Origin: Paramarasmius palmivorus
Taxonomy: Eukaryota; Basidiomycota; Agaricomycetes; Agaricales; Marasmiaceae
Assembly: GCA_037176845.1 (NCBI GenBank)
Contig: JAYKXP010000017.1
Coordinates: forward strand, 744,001 to 808,000
Direction: 5' to 3'
Length of the DNA stretch: 64,000 bases
Shown here: in pieces, positions 1 to 11,585 of the stretch
Layout: each line of letters opens with the position of its first letter
How positions within the stretch are numbered: position 1 is the first letter of the stretch
The notes under the pieces: model-generated
Database searches by the model: none
Told to the model about the DNA's origin: nothing
What the model saw: the letters and a program-made list of their open reading frames with translations, nothing else
Program-made: the position numbers and the translations under genes

Positions 1-785
1 TTCAGCGCGTCCAATGAACCGGACGGTGTCCCTTTAGTATTTCAGCATGCACTCGCCAACTTGAAGGACCCAGAAGAGCGGATGACATTGGCTAGAAAGA
101 CACGAGATGCGGTATTTAAGAGTGGTTTGACGAGCGGATATTCCAAGGTGTGTTGTTCCTCATTTCATTGGAAGGGGCTAACGAATGTATACAGGCAATC
201 AACAGTCTTGTAGCTCTCGACGCTGTCATGCCTGAAGAACTGAAAGAACGCGAGGTCTTGAGGTGTGTCTGCAGTGGGACCTATAGTTCGAGACAATGAG
301 GCGTTTAACGAAATTGGCTTAGGGACACGTCAAAGTCAATGGCAGCCCACGCAGAAACCGGGAAAGCGTTCTTTCAGCAACTGTACGGAGAGACCGCTAC
401 GGACGTCCAAGGACTATTGGACCGTATATACCCTGACCTCGGTGCGTACACCTTGGAACTTCCTTACTGCTCCTGTCTTAATGATCGCTTAGGATGGTTC
501 TCTAATACTATTGGATACGGCCTCGTTTACTCGTTCCCTCAACCTACCACCGGTACATTAATGACACCGTTAGAAACATCTTACACCCTGGTGTCGGCGC
601 TCATCGCTAACGACACGCCCCGACAAGTCAACTGGCATCTCGCCGGTGCACGAAGAGTTGGCGCGACAATGGAAGAGGTGAAGGCGGCCCGGGAAATTGC
701 AATGCAATGTGCCGAGCTTGTTGGAGTAAAATGGAAGGAAGGCGTCCCAGAGGTAGTGGACGTGTTGGAACAAAATGCAGAGTAG
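1..785 (+). CDS. AhpD/carboxymuconolactone decarboxylase-like protein, copy 1 (5' end outside window)
   Basis: Only the 3' part lies in the window. Exons read 1-147, 195-262, 323-441 and 493-785; all junctions are GT-AG and keep frame. The last exon has the alpha-helical AhpD/CMD-type pattern (LTPLETSY-like start, then ALIANDTPRQ, then GATMEEVKAAREIA). Family members are small helical proteins, some with peroxidase or decarboxylase activity; I see no CxxC, so an AhpD-type redox role is not supported. The paralogue at 55163-56209 has the same exon structure and shows that 442-492 is an intron. That intron is 51 nt, without an in-frame stop, so retention would add 17 residues rather than break the protein. 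It converges on NACHT gene A, 126 bp downstream. Family call moderate; substrate unknown. Confidence 0.65.
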
Positions 786-911
786 TCACACAGCTAGGGA
801 ACAATCTCCAAATGCAACATTACGATGAATTCATGAGTCACAGATACCGTCCCAAATCAAAGGCGCAGAAGCGAGCGGAAGTCGAAATATCTATCAGGCT
901 GTAACCTGTTC

Positions 912-3701
912 TCATTTCCACCTGGTCATTCTGGAAACAACACGGTTGAACCATTTGCTAACAGGATGTCTCCGGACTGGCGCTATCGAGCTCGTGAATA
1001 CCGGATGACTCAGATGAAAAGATATTGACTTACAATCAATGTTTCCTGAGGATCTATTCACGATCATGGGGGTTTCTTGGGTATGAGTCCTGGATGCGTT
1101 TGACAAGTGGGGAGTAGCTTGCAGGAGTGGAGTATCAGGTACTTCGGGCAATTCTCTGATGAAAGGCCTTTGAGGAACCGGACTTAATTCATTGCCTTTG
1201 GCTGTCAGCCCGACTGAGCCAGGCATACGACTGGTTTTTCGCGGGGTCCGAGAACGTTGCGCCAGCAATCTGTTCGTATTCAAAGACCGGAGCACTTCCT
1301 GGAGCTTTTGCGTGAACGATTTTAGTCGAATCAATTCATCCCTCTGTTGATTTGTGAGTAAACCCCCCATGAAACCAGTAAGTACTCGCCTCAAATAGGC
1401 CTGCTGCAACAGATTCCCAAGTGTCTTCCCAGATGTCTTCAAGAATCAACTGCTCATGGCGTGGGTCCAATCGGAGCACTTCGAGCACTTTATGGATCAT
1501 ATCGCCATCGTCCTTTGTGAGGCGCACTGTAACCCAGTTCCTGGGGAGCGTGAAACAGCTTTCTTGGTTATCTGAAAGTACCATAAGAACCGCACCCCTG
1601 GTAATTGTATGCCTTCTGTCGACATGGTATAATCTGCGATAGAATTTTGCTATACGCGTGTCCAAGTACTCCGTATCTTTATGATACGGTGAACGTAGGC
1701 CGTGAATTAAATCACTGAGGCGGTCGTTGAAGCTTGCTTGCATCTCGAGGGCATGCCAAAGGGCCTCTCCTCGCTCAGTCTCTGGAGAGAATGCAATTCT
1801 ATAGCCCTCTAAGCTGGATTCGGCTTGCTTCACAAAGTTCTTGGTACGTTCCCCGAAACGCTATTGATGGTGATTGAGAGTTAGATGCCGTATCTAGAGC
1901 TCAAAGGCGGACTCGTACCTCAGCCCAGCCAACAACGAGGCGCCTTATAACAACAGAGTCCAGCGGGAAGTATTTATAATACAAAGAGGCGGCCAAAAGA
2001 CAATGGGGATCAAGGTTGTCCAGTGTCGTCAACAAGTCCAGGCTGGGAGCGTTCACCGCAGTGCAGTATATGTGCCAATATTGCAGTGAATACCGCACCA
2101 GCGGCTTGGTATGGTAATGATCAAGTTGGTTTTTCCATGCTGAGAGGGTTGTTGAGAATGAAGATTGTGGACAGGATGGTGGATAATAGGGTGAAAGGAA
2201 GGTTATTGTACGGATAAGAAGAGCCGCCACACAATTATAATATTCTATTTCCGGCATTTGTCGAGTCCGATAGTATTGTGTGCAGCGATTCGTATCAGAG
2301 AGAAATTCCGTGAAGGATGCATGAGGGAAAGATATGTCGGAATTGTCATCTGGAATGTATAGAACTGCGTGAAGTCGGGACAAGAGTACCTCGGTTTGGC
2401 CAGCCTTGAAATTCAAGAGACCATCGATCATTGCAGGGGAACGCCAGTGGAGACCACCTTTTCCTTCTTCTCGATGGGGGTGGAGATGAGGTGTCAAAAT
2501 CAAACCGAGGACTTGCTGTACGCCCTCCCATTCCTCGTACTGGGATAGGATGTGAAGGTAAAGCAGATCCAAGTCTGAGTATGGGGACTTTGATCCAGCC
2601 TCAACGTAAATGCGAAGAACGTCTTCCAAACGATCTTGGGGCAGTTGATCACGAGTGTCAATGTATTTGATTACTGTGGTAGCGAAGATGAATTGACCCT
2701 GTGCCCTCTCAACCAGGCTGTCAATCACGGGGGTGGATGGCCATGTCTTGTCCTCGTGGTGCAAAGCGCGATGCTTCTTTCGTAGGTCAGCGAAGCGATC
2801 GAGAAAGAATCGTTCTACATCTCGATTTGCTTCGTCTGAAGAATTTACGTCAAGCGCCTCGAGTACCGCACTGAAACCATCAAACACAGCCCGAATCTGA
2901 GGCTCAGGGCGACTACAGATGAGGAATATCCACGGAATGGGAGAGCGGGCTGTCGCGGTGACGTCTCGAATGATGTGGAGGAGCCTTTCCTGCGATGGAT
3001 GATCGACACATTCATCCAAACCATCAATAGCGATGACATTCGGAAGGTTCCTCCATAGTGAGGACTTGACTTCAGAGCACGGCTCTATTATCAGCTTCTG
3101 GAACTGATATTCAAAAGCAGCATCGAAGATTCTTGGATCTAAACGTATTGTGTCGAGGATACGTGGACCCAAGACGTGCCATAGTGATGGCAACTTGGAG
3201 AACTGGTAGACAATGCTAGCGACCAAAGGATCTAACTTGTCTCGAGTTTCGTCGTTCCGCGAGAAGAAGAACGCTGCAGCAATCCTGCTCCCAAAAAACT
3301 CTTCTGAGAGAGTCTGTGCGATAGCTGACTTTCCAACACCCACTGTGCCACTAAGCCAAAGAACTCTGATGGCTCCCGGGCTCTCGATCCTCTTCCTCAA
3401 TTTTCTCAGCATCCCGAGTCGAGTACCAGGGTGGCATTTCGGTGGAGGAAAACGCTGCTCAGCATTGTAGAATGCATTGACGGCTGCATTCTTTGAGATG
3501 TGCCGGAGAATTGCATCTTCAAGAAAAAATTAGAAGATATGAGTAATAGAACTACAAGATGGCATCCGTAGTGGACTGACTTGGGTCACTGAAATTGTTT
3601 AGGTAGAAATACTGATCGCCTGCAGCTGTGTATTGATCCCTTCCAACTGTGTTAATGGCATCTCCATAAACCTGAGCATGGTTCGGCCGATTGAAGGCCA
3701 T
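912..3701 (-). CDS. NACHT-type STAND NTPase (NLR-like), gene A
   Basis: Four exons (3701-3581, 3516-1919, 1860-1390, 1343-912) give 873 residues. Exon 1 encodes a 40-residue leader with NTVGRDQY and a GDQ repeat. Exon 2 holds the NACHT core: P-loop GTVGVGKS near residue 97, Walker B IDGLDECVD near 206 and SRPEPQI near 244, followed by helical and winged-helix-like sequence (SPYSDLDLLY, LSRLHAVL, HASFTEFL). NACHT NTPases oligomerise on ligand binding and drive defence or incompatibility responses in fungi. Exons 3-4 encode a C-terminal domain shared with genes B, C and D, without WD40, ankyrin or TPR repeats. Intron 3 (1344-1389) begins GC rather than GT. The tail ends in a basic, aromatic stretch (KWFNRVVSRMTRWK). 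Start chosen because all four paralogues begin identically. Ligand and effector function are unknown. Confidence 0.85.
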
Positions 3702-4628
3702 AAACTAGGATGTCGAGAGCCAGTTCTGAGGAAGAGCGCCTCGAGACTGCGACAAGAGAGACGGGGCTGGAAAACCCCGCGCAGAGCCTGAAGTAACTGA
3801 GCGCGGTAGTCGGGAGTGCGAACAGTATAGTTGAAAACGCGGTCAAGAAGATTGGGCGAGGGTGAAGGTGGTATTTGGAGGAGGAAAGAGGGCTGTGGTT
3901 TGGGCGGGAAGGAACAACGTGCGAAAACTGAAGTATTGAGGGCCGCTAATTATATGTCACACAGCGTTCAGGATATCGATGAACTGTCTAACCATAAAAG
4001 TCCTTCGCTGGGATACGGAGCGCCGGAGCATTGGCTAATCAGGTGCCCAAGAACGCCAACAATATCGTTCGGAAGGACGGGCTCCTCCGATCCAGGTCAT
4101 GTCGATCGAATTCCGGCTTCTACAACAGCCATGTCTTGACATCAAACCATTCAGGATGTCGCGGTGCCTTAACGTTTTAACCCTTGTGATGCATTAGCGT
4201 CAATCTAAGGGTCTGTGATTGATGACTGTCTACGTCTTCGCGAAATATTGAAAGGCCATGGGCGCATCAACCGGTGCTGTTCATCAGACGCCCAAGGATG
4301 CTGGTTTGTCACAGAAAAACTCACGAGGTTGGAAGGGTATAAACTCACCAATTGTCTCTATGCTGGGCCCATGAACTGCGCAACACAGCTTTCAATGGTG
4401 GTAGAGGACCCGCCTCATCGTGCCCATGCGGTTTACAGCGGTCACGAAGTGTCTCATGACCATGCAGTGACCTGTCTGAAGCGCGCTAATTTGAGCCTTC
4501 CGATGCCGTGTACTCAAGTCGCGCATGCTTCCGCCTGCACACTGTGGCAATGAAGCGAGTAAACCGTCTGGAGAGTGTATCCTCGTCTCCCATTTGAGCT
4601 GATATTTATAATAATCGTGAGCAAAGGA
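3702..4628. other. Intergenic spacer between NACHT genes A and B
   Basis: This 927-bp stretch separates the start of gene A from the end of gene B, both on the minus strand, and should carry the promoter of gene A. Short open frames on both strands (for example 4215-4553 plus) have no recognisable domain and no paralogue in the window. I see no repeat or RNA gene. A GTAAGT at the end of gene B leaves open a further, unassigned 3' exon here. Confidence 0.5.
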
Positions 4629-7217
4629 TCACGTTCCGTGGTGACAGATGCACTTACGAAGGGCGGAAGATTCATTCAGTGCAGACGGCCAAATACCATA
4701 TGTTGAGTTGAGGAAGGAATTGCAATACAGCTTATCTTCTAGAAGGAATATCTGCCAGAGCTTCTTCGTATATGACTTGAGATGAATCAAATCGTCCTTC
4801 TGTAGGACTCAGGATAAGTTAATGCTTGAAACAAAAACGAATCCAAACACATACCTTAACTAGATGTTGTGATACTACACGCCACGTATCCTCCCTCAAG
4901 TCGTCAAGTAGGATCACCCGACGTAAGTTACCACTTCCAAGCCGGAGTATACTCCCATCGTCCTTCGTGAAATTCAATGTGACCCAACCATCAGGGAATT
5001 GAAAGCATCCGTCTTTATCATATGGAAATACTATCAGAACCTTCTCTTCGGCGATGTGCGGAAGATCTAGCTCGACTATTTCCCAACGAACACTTTCGTC
5101 GATAGTGTATAAATTCTGATAAAATCCTGCCGCGTCTGTGTCCATGGTGATCCTTAGCGTATCGCAGTCTAGTTCTTGGATTGCCTCGGGCGTCCAATTC
5201 ATGTAGGAATGCTCGAGAGCTGAAGTACTCGCCTGCTGGTGATCAGGCTTGCTTGAAAGGCGCATCTGCATCTCTAGCGTACGCCATAGCGCTTTTTTTC
5301 GGGGCATTCCAGGAGGAAATCCCACGGAGTATCCTTGTTTACAAGAGCTAGCTTTCTCGACGAAGTCATCAATGTTGGTGCGTCCTCGAAATCCCTGTCA
5401 ATCGTCTAAGTCTAAAGCTAGAAGGTCTTAAAAAGGTACAGACCTCTGCCCAAGCGATAACAAACTCCCATTGTCCGGGAGTTAAGGGGAGAAGGTTGCA
5501 GGATAAGGAAACAGCCAGGAGAGAGTAAGGATCGAGTTTGTTCAGTGCTGCAAGGAGAGCTGGGCTGGGATCTTGCACTCTGACACAGTAATCATACCAA
5601 TGTCGACACGAGTCATACACCAGCCAGTTACACTCACTCCTCAGTGCGTCTACCCACCGCGGAAGGGCAGCTGTGAAAGCCGTTTGCGGATGAAGTGGTG
5701 GGTAATGAGCCGTAAAACGAACAAGTGTGTTAACGAGAAGAGTTGCCACGCGTTCCTGGTACTCGGATGCGGCCATCGATGGCAGGCAATATCTTGCTGA
5801 GCGGCAAGGATCATGGAGGAACTCCGCGAAGGAGACATGCGGGATGTATATGTTCGTGGTTTCGTCTGTGATAGATAAGACCGCATGTAGTCGGGAAAGT
5901 AGCACCGTGACATCGCCCTTCTGGAGCCCCAGGAGGGCCTCGATCATATTTGGGGAACGCCAGTCATCATGCGGGCCGGAGTGGGTATGCAGAGCCAGGA
6001 AGGAGTGTCGGTTCACGACCAAACGAAGTATTGGTACAACCTTGTCCCATTTCAGACATTGCGACACGATGTAACGGTAAAGTAAATCCAAGTCTGAGTA
6101 GGGCGATCTACACCCGGCGTCCACATAAACGCGTAGGATAGCCTTCAACTGATCCTGGGGTCGTTCATCGCGAGTATCGACGTAGTTGATGACTGTTACC
6201 GCAAAGATGAACTGCCCTTGGGCTCTGCTGACCAACTGGTCGACAACGGCTTTCGAAGGCCATAGCTCGCTTTCGTGACGCAGGGCTGGATGTCTCTTTC
6301 GAATATCTGTAAAGCGGTCGACGAAAAACATTTCAATATCCTGGTTCGCCTTGTCCGAAGAGTTTATATCGAGACACTCCAGGACGGTGCCAAACCCGGC
6401 AAATGCATCATGAATCTGAGGCTCTGGGCGGCTACAGATGAGGAAGGTCCACGGAATGGAAGTGTGGGGGAAGGTGGTGACCTTCTGAATGACGTGCAGT
6501 AACCTCCCCTGCGACCGATGATCAACGCACTCGTCGAGACCATCAATTACAACGACATTTGGTAGGTCCTCCCATAATGATGAATCGATGCCCAGACTCG
6601 GTTCTACTATCAGCCTCTGAAACTGGTTTTCAAAGGTGGTCCCAAAGATTTTTGGATCCGACACGATGGCCTCGAGGATACGTGTACCCAGGACTCCCCA
6701 AAGCGAAGGTGACTTTGAGAACTGATAGACAATACTAGCCACCAAGGAATCTAACTTGTCCCGAGTTCCGTCGTTCCGCGAAAAGAAGAATGCCGCAGCG
6801 ATTCTGCTCCCGAAATACGATTCGGAGAGGTTCTGCGCGATAGCTGACTTTCCCACGCCAACGGTACCGCGAACCCAAAAGACTTTGACGGCCTCCGACC
6901 TCTCCTCAATCCAGCTGCTCAGCTTCTGAAGCATCTCGATTCGAGTGCCAGGGTGACAGTTTGGTTGAGGAAAACGATGTTCAGCATCATGGAATGCGTT
7001 GACAGATGTCTGCTTAGCGAGTATATTGAACGCTTCTATATCTGTAAACCAATGGTATCGCTGATCAACCAGAGCGCATAATTATAGTGATCGAAGGCTG
7101 ACCTGAACCTTTGTGCTCATTGTGAATGTGTTGGTCCCCACCAACGATATACTGATCCCTCGATACCGTGTTATTGGCATCTCCGTAGACACGAAGATTT
7201 GATCGATTAAAGGCCAT
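4629..7217 (-). CDS. NACHT-type STAND NTPase (NLR-like), gene B
   Basis: Exons 7217-7103, 7041-5444, 5394-4855 and 4799-4629 give 807 residues. The second exon is exactly as long as that of gene A (1598 nt), so the NACHT part is collinear. It has the P-loop GTVGVGKS, Walker B IDGLDECVD and SRPEPQI. The leader reads GDANNTVSRDQYIVGGDQ. The C-terminal domain has GWVTLNFTKDDG and LREDTWR, then a final exon with KSYTKKLW. The end is about 65 residues shorter than in A or D; a GTAAGT just before the stop suggests either another intron or a shortened allele. It lies in tandem with gene A, and its upstream region shares a repeat with that of gene C. Expected role: cytosolic signal-responsive NTPase; ligand unknown. 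Confidence 0.83.
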
Positions 7218-8193
7218 AGGTCTAACGGAGGTGAGAGCGAGGTCCAAAGGCCAGAGCTCCTACAAGGAATGAAAGGGAGGTATAGCAGCGATAAGAAAGC
7301 TGCCGAAAGTGAAGCGCAGGGAGTTGGCAGGGAGAAACTCGTGGGTCTAGGCCTTCGACTGCTGTTTAGTCAGCGGTGTTTGAGGGGGTGGGGGCTTTGA
7401 CAATGACATGGAATGGCATGGATGATGGGAGCCATGTTGACAGAGTCATACGTATATAGAAGGGGGTAACCTGGTTGAAGCAAATGAAGCATTTGTGCTT
7501 GAATAAAGGCTGTGAGCTCACCAGCTGGAGAAAGTGATCGGCATTAGAATGGCTAGATACATTGTCATGTTCTGATTCGAAAGAGTGAGCGATGAGGTTT
7601 AAATTTAGGGCTGGATTTCGATGTCAACTTACCAACACTGGAACATCATACACTCGTGTTCTTCAATTCGAATGCTACGAGTGAAAAAGACCCGATGTCT
7701 CCCCTTTCATTCTCCGCTTTCATTATGCCTACGTTCTGAAGAGTCGAAAAGCAATGTGTCGGTTCAACCCCAACCCAATGAAATGGCAGTGCCGCTCTGT
7801 AAGATCTGCGCAACTGCCGTGATTTGAAGTAGCAGACTCGGATGTTTCGTCCCTTATTGCTTATTGAAAGACGAGAGAATAGCCTCAGCCTAAGAAAGCA
7901 ATGGAACACAATCAACTATATAGTCGGCATGAAAACAGGATGGTTCACGCACCTCTCCATCTCGATTTAAATCATCGCGCTTCTACCTCCAGCTAGGTAG
8001 TCCAAGACTCTGGAGCCTGGAGTGCCCCCTCCAATCGCGTATTGCGTATTCTGAGTGTTGAGAATGTCGGTGAAGCATGGTTTTCAAGACAAGGTCATGG
8101 TCAGGAAAAGAAGGCGCGTCCGGAAATTTTGGGCGCTAAATTTTTTCTCGAGCTCAGGTACGCAACGATCCGGAGGAGCTCAACTCGCCTTAG
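7218..8193. repeat. Gene B upstream region with a repeat shared with gene C
   Basis: The stretch upstream of gene B holds no convincing gene. About 8042-8142 (GAGTGTTGAGAAT, then GGTCATGGTC, then TTGGGCGCTAAA) is repeated with moderate divergence at about 16429-16518, upstream of gene C; weaker similarity may extend to 7870 and 16280. The shared block ends at GGGCGCTAAA, where the two loci diverge; in this copy the LINE-derived sequence follows within 50 bp. It could be a duplicated upstream region carried along when the NACHT gene was copied, or the end of an unrecognised mobile element. Confidence 0.5.
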
Positions 8194-9741
8194 ATGTACC
8201 AATCTGGAGTTTCTGGCCCGTTGTTTGACTGGCTCCGGATGCTGTATGACCGCATGCGTTACGTTGTGCGTCATACAGGACACCTGTCTGAGGCTTTCCA
8301 ATCGCTCATAGGCCTGCTGACTGGTGACACTGCATCACCCATCCTGTGGAATATCTACTTTGCGGACATTGACATCCCCGAGCATGAGGATGACACAGTC
8401 TTTGAAGGGCGGAGAATCTCGCATGTTGAACAGGCCGATGATGTTGCAATATGGTGCACCTCCGCAGCTGGCCTCCAGGTGAAACTCGACCACTTCTTCC
8501 GGTGGTGCTCCCGCAACTCCATGACTATCTCTACCTCTAAGACATTCTGGATGCTTTTTGGTCGTTTCCCTGCTCACTTCCCGACCTTCTATATCGGAAA
8601 TGTGTCGATCGATTACGAGACACGGTTCAAATTTGTAGGGGTCCACTTCGAGTCAATATCGACTGGAGAGTCAAGACCAGTGGCTTTCCGCTATCACTAC
8701 AAGGCTAAAGCCCTGAAAGCCCGAAATGTGATGAACGCCACTTTTGCATCCATGTCTGTTGTCGGAACTCTCCCACCACGGGAAGGCCGAATTCTATACT
8801 ATGCACGTGTGGACCCTCACCTCACCTTTGGCGCTGAAGTTGCACTAGACACGGTCGCATCTGACCTTGAATGTCTCAGCAACATCCAGCACAGCTTCCT
8901 ACGACGACTTCTAGGCGTTGGCACACGGTCAGTGCTGGCGTTTCTATTCACTGAAATGGGGCTCCTTCCTATCCGATATCGTCGCATTATCCTCGCAACT
9001 CGCTACCTGCAACATTTACTCCGACTTCCGCACACCCACTACGCATACTCCGCTCTCATGGACTCTATCCGTTTGGCTGCATCCGATCAGCGTAGCTGGT
9101 TTGGCGACCTCCGACAACTATTGCTGAGCTTACCTGGACAAGGAGTGAATCTGCCAAGTCCGGTGGAAATGCTTCGAGACCCTATGTCCCTAGAGGGGGT
9201 TGACAAGAAGATCACTGAGGTGGCAAACCTTGAAATATGGAGTTTCATTGAAACCTCTACAAAGGCTTCTCTTCTTCGCTCAAGGTTTGTCCCCTCTGCC
9301 TCGAGGCGTGTCAACCCCATCCCAACAGGTGTTCAGAATTACCTTATCGAGATAGCAATACCCAAACACCGGAGGGCATATCTCAAATTGCTGCTGTCGG
9401 ATCACAAACTGGCGATAGAAAGGCTTCGCTATAATGAACGATACCAGCCTCGGGTTCCGCGAGAGCTAAGGTTATGTCGTTTTTGCCGACAAGAGGTGGA
9501 AGATGAGGCTCACGCGCTTTTCGGGTGCACATCTTCACCCGACATCCTGGAGCTACGAACGAAGTGTATCCAGAGCTTGACCCAGGTAGACGATGGTGTC
9601 ATGACATTGTGGCTTAACAGACGTTCTCCGGTAGAATTCCTGCGGGCTGTGATACATCGTGTTGATTTGTGTAAAACTCTAGCGTGGTACACGTTTTCTG
9701 TATTCGAAGTGTATAGTACAATGGATATATGGCGACAATGA
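8194..9741 (+). pseudogene. 5'-truncated non-LTR (LINE) reverse transcriptase
   Basis: One open frame of 515 residues carries the second half of a LINE-type reverse transcriptase: motif B region (GDTASPILWNIYFADI), a QADD in place of the usual YADD/FADD catalytic box, then thumb and connection sequence. It ends in the Cys-rich knuckle typical of LINE ORF2 proteins (LCRFCRQ then EDEAHALFGC). The motif A aspartate, the fingers and any endonuclease are missing, and an in-frame TAG sits directly before the first ATG. This is a normal outcome of incomplete target-primed reverse transcription. It is probably not an active enzyme. It separates NACHT genes B and C. Whether the remnant is transcribed cannot be judged. 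Confidence 0.8.
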
Positions 9742-10305
9742 TCATCGATAAATAAAGCCTTTGTCCTGCCTCTGGTACTGCCACCGTGACATTGAAGTGA
9801 CCTGGACCCACTTTGATCGTATCGGAACGGTACCTTGGGCAGCCGTGGTCGAGGTACTGACCATACTCTCGAGCCACGGAACCCGGTCGTTCTTTTATAA
9901 GGACCACGTGCCGGTTTCCTTCCTTCCTTCCTTCCTTCCTTCCTCGCAGCGTCTATAGACCAATATGAATCCTCGATGATACGCCTTCCCGCCGACTCTG
10001 ATATGCGCTTAAATTCCAACGACTTGCTACTATTGACTTTCAAGGACGACATGCAGAGTCAAGCCAATTCTGGACCCAGACACCTGAGCGTATTCATCAA
10101 AGTCAACGGATCATCCAAGAGCGAGGCTGGCCCAATACCTTGAAAGTATTGTAGACCAACTGAAGGAGCCGATACCGGCCTTAGACACAGGAAACAACAA
10201 AGTTCAGCCGCCTTCTAAGAGTAGCCAGGAGGAGATAGGAGAGGAAGAATCGTATCCGTTCCTTGCACTTACGTTCAGGAATAACTCACGCGGATTCCGG
10301 CAAAC
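9742..10305. repeat. LINE 3' flank with TTCC microsatellite
   Basis: Downstream of the LINE frame there is an AATAAAG at about 9751-9757, consistent with a polyadenylation signal, and a (TTCC)n tract at 9916-9944 of about seven units. The rest, to 10305, has no recognised feature. The minus-strand frame across 9510-10052 is an antisense shadow of the LINE and the microsatellite. Confidence 0.55.
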
Positions 10306-10953
10306 TCAAACAGTATATTCAGAATCAGTAGTACTTTTGTCCGTCAAGGTTGGGCTCTGATACTGATTAACGACATCCAAAGGAGGATGAGCAAGGGTAG
10401 AAATAGGTCCTGGGTATAAATTATGCGAATGAGGATGTAAATGTAGATGTGTAGAGGGGTATATAGGCTGGTGCGAGTATGGATCCGGGTGCAGAGGTGC
10501 TTGTAAGTGCGGATATGCGTGTAGATGTGGATGTGTGTGGGGATCTATATATGGCTGCATGTTGAACTGTGGGTGTGAAATATGTGTGGGGGTGTAGGTG
10601 CTGATGTGGATGCGTCTGTAGGTATGGAGGCGGCAAATAACCATGGGGGCATGTCGGACAGTGCATGTGTAAGGGTGGCACTGTATGCACTGTAGGCGGT
10701 GGCGGCGGATAATATGGCGCCAAAGTTGAAGAGAATGGAGCCATGCTCAGCTGTGGGCATTGGTAGGTACAGACCCGTAGAAGAACTTGAGTAGACTGGG
10801 TCCACTGAATCACTCTTCCGAGCTTTCCTGTATACGAGTCATATAAGCTGCGAATTCCTAGCAAAAAAAGCCACACACGAACTTCGACTTAGGCTCAGGA
10901 TCCTTCTGTTTAGGGTTCTTCTTCCTATGCTTCGGCGGACGTCCTTCTTTCAT
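10306..10953 (-). CDS. Putative His/Pro-rich protein with AT-hook-like N-terminus
   Basis: A minus-strand gene is suggested by a short first exon from ATG 10953 encoding a basic stretch with GRPPKHRKK, which resembles an AT-hook. A GTGTGT donor at 10878 follows. Farther downstream come long frames rich in His, Pro, Tyr and Thr (HPHTY-, YPHLQ-, HLHPHSH-like runs, a PPPPP run), ending near 10306. Two overlapping frames both look low-complexity, so exact exon joins are uncertain. If real, it would be a DNA-binding or metal-binding regulator, but neither function is established. It sits between the LINE remnant and the orphan NACHT cassette. Confidence 0.35.
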
Positions 10954-11585
10954 GGTCGTGCGCCTGTCTTGTCATTAGCTCGCATGACAGTTATACCAAT
11001 AGAGCCAGACTCACCCCAAAGCCTTCAATCTCAACCTATACTTCCTCATTCTTTCTTTTGCTCCCTCTCGGACTCTGTCGAGTTCCCTTCAAGATTGAGG
11101 GGTAAAGATAAGAAATTGAATTAGTAGTCGACGAGAAGGAAAGGTGGAGGAGTCTGGATATTCTGCCCATACCTCGACTCGCTTGCATCATACACAACCT
11201 TTGCTTCCTCTGTTATTCTTGCGATTCTCCAGCTCGAGTCCCCGGTCTCAGGCATCCTCAGTGAATGAGAAAACAAACAAGGGTCGAGACATCACCATGG
11301 GAAGTTTCTGAACCAAGAGTGCCGCCGGAAACTGCCTGCCGAATAACGACGCGATTTGACCTGCCCTCAACATGCGACGCGACCAAAATGTTCGCGATTC
11401 GGGTATGTATGTGCATTTGCGTCGACGGTGGAACCCCGAATCGCGCAGAAATACCTGTCTCCTGAGCAGTTGTGTAAGGAGAGCACCGGAAAATGGAAAC
11501 AATTCATTTGTGAGAAGTCAGTGACTACTAGTAAATTGTAATATTCGCGGGGTGGCATTGTACAATGGTTTCTACTGGTAGTAAA
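10954..11585. other. Spacer without recognisable gene
   Basis: Short frames on both strands (for example 11248-11502 minus) show no domain, no paralogue and no coherent splice structure. No repeat or RNA gene was seen. It may include the promoter of the His/Pro-rich gene. Confidence 0.4.

Noticed and set aside
4215..4553. Plus-strand 112-codon frame between NACHT genes
   Set aside because: No domain or paralogue, and it overlaps the probable 3' flank of gene B.
9510..10052. Minus-strand frame of 180 codons
   Set aside because: Antisense of the LINE 3' end and the TTCC microsatellite (gives a Lys-Glu-Gly-Arg run).
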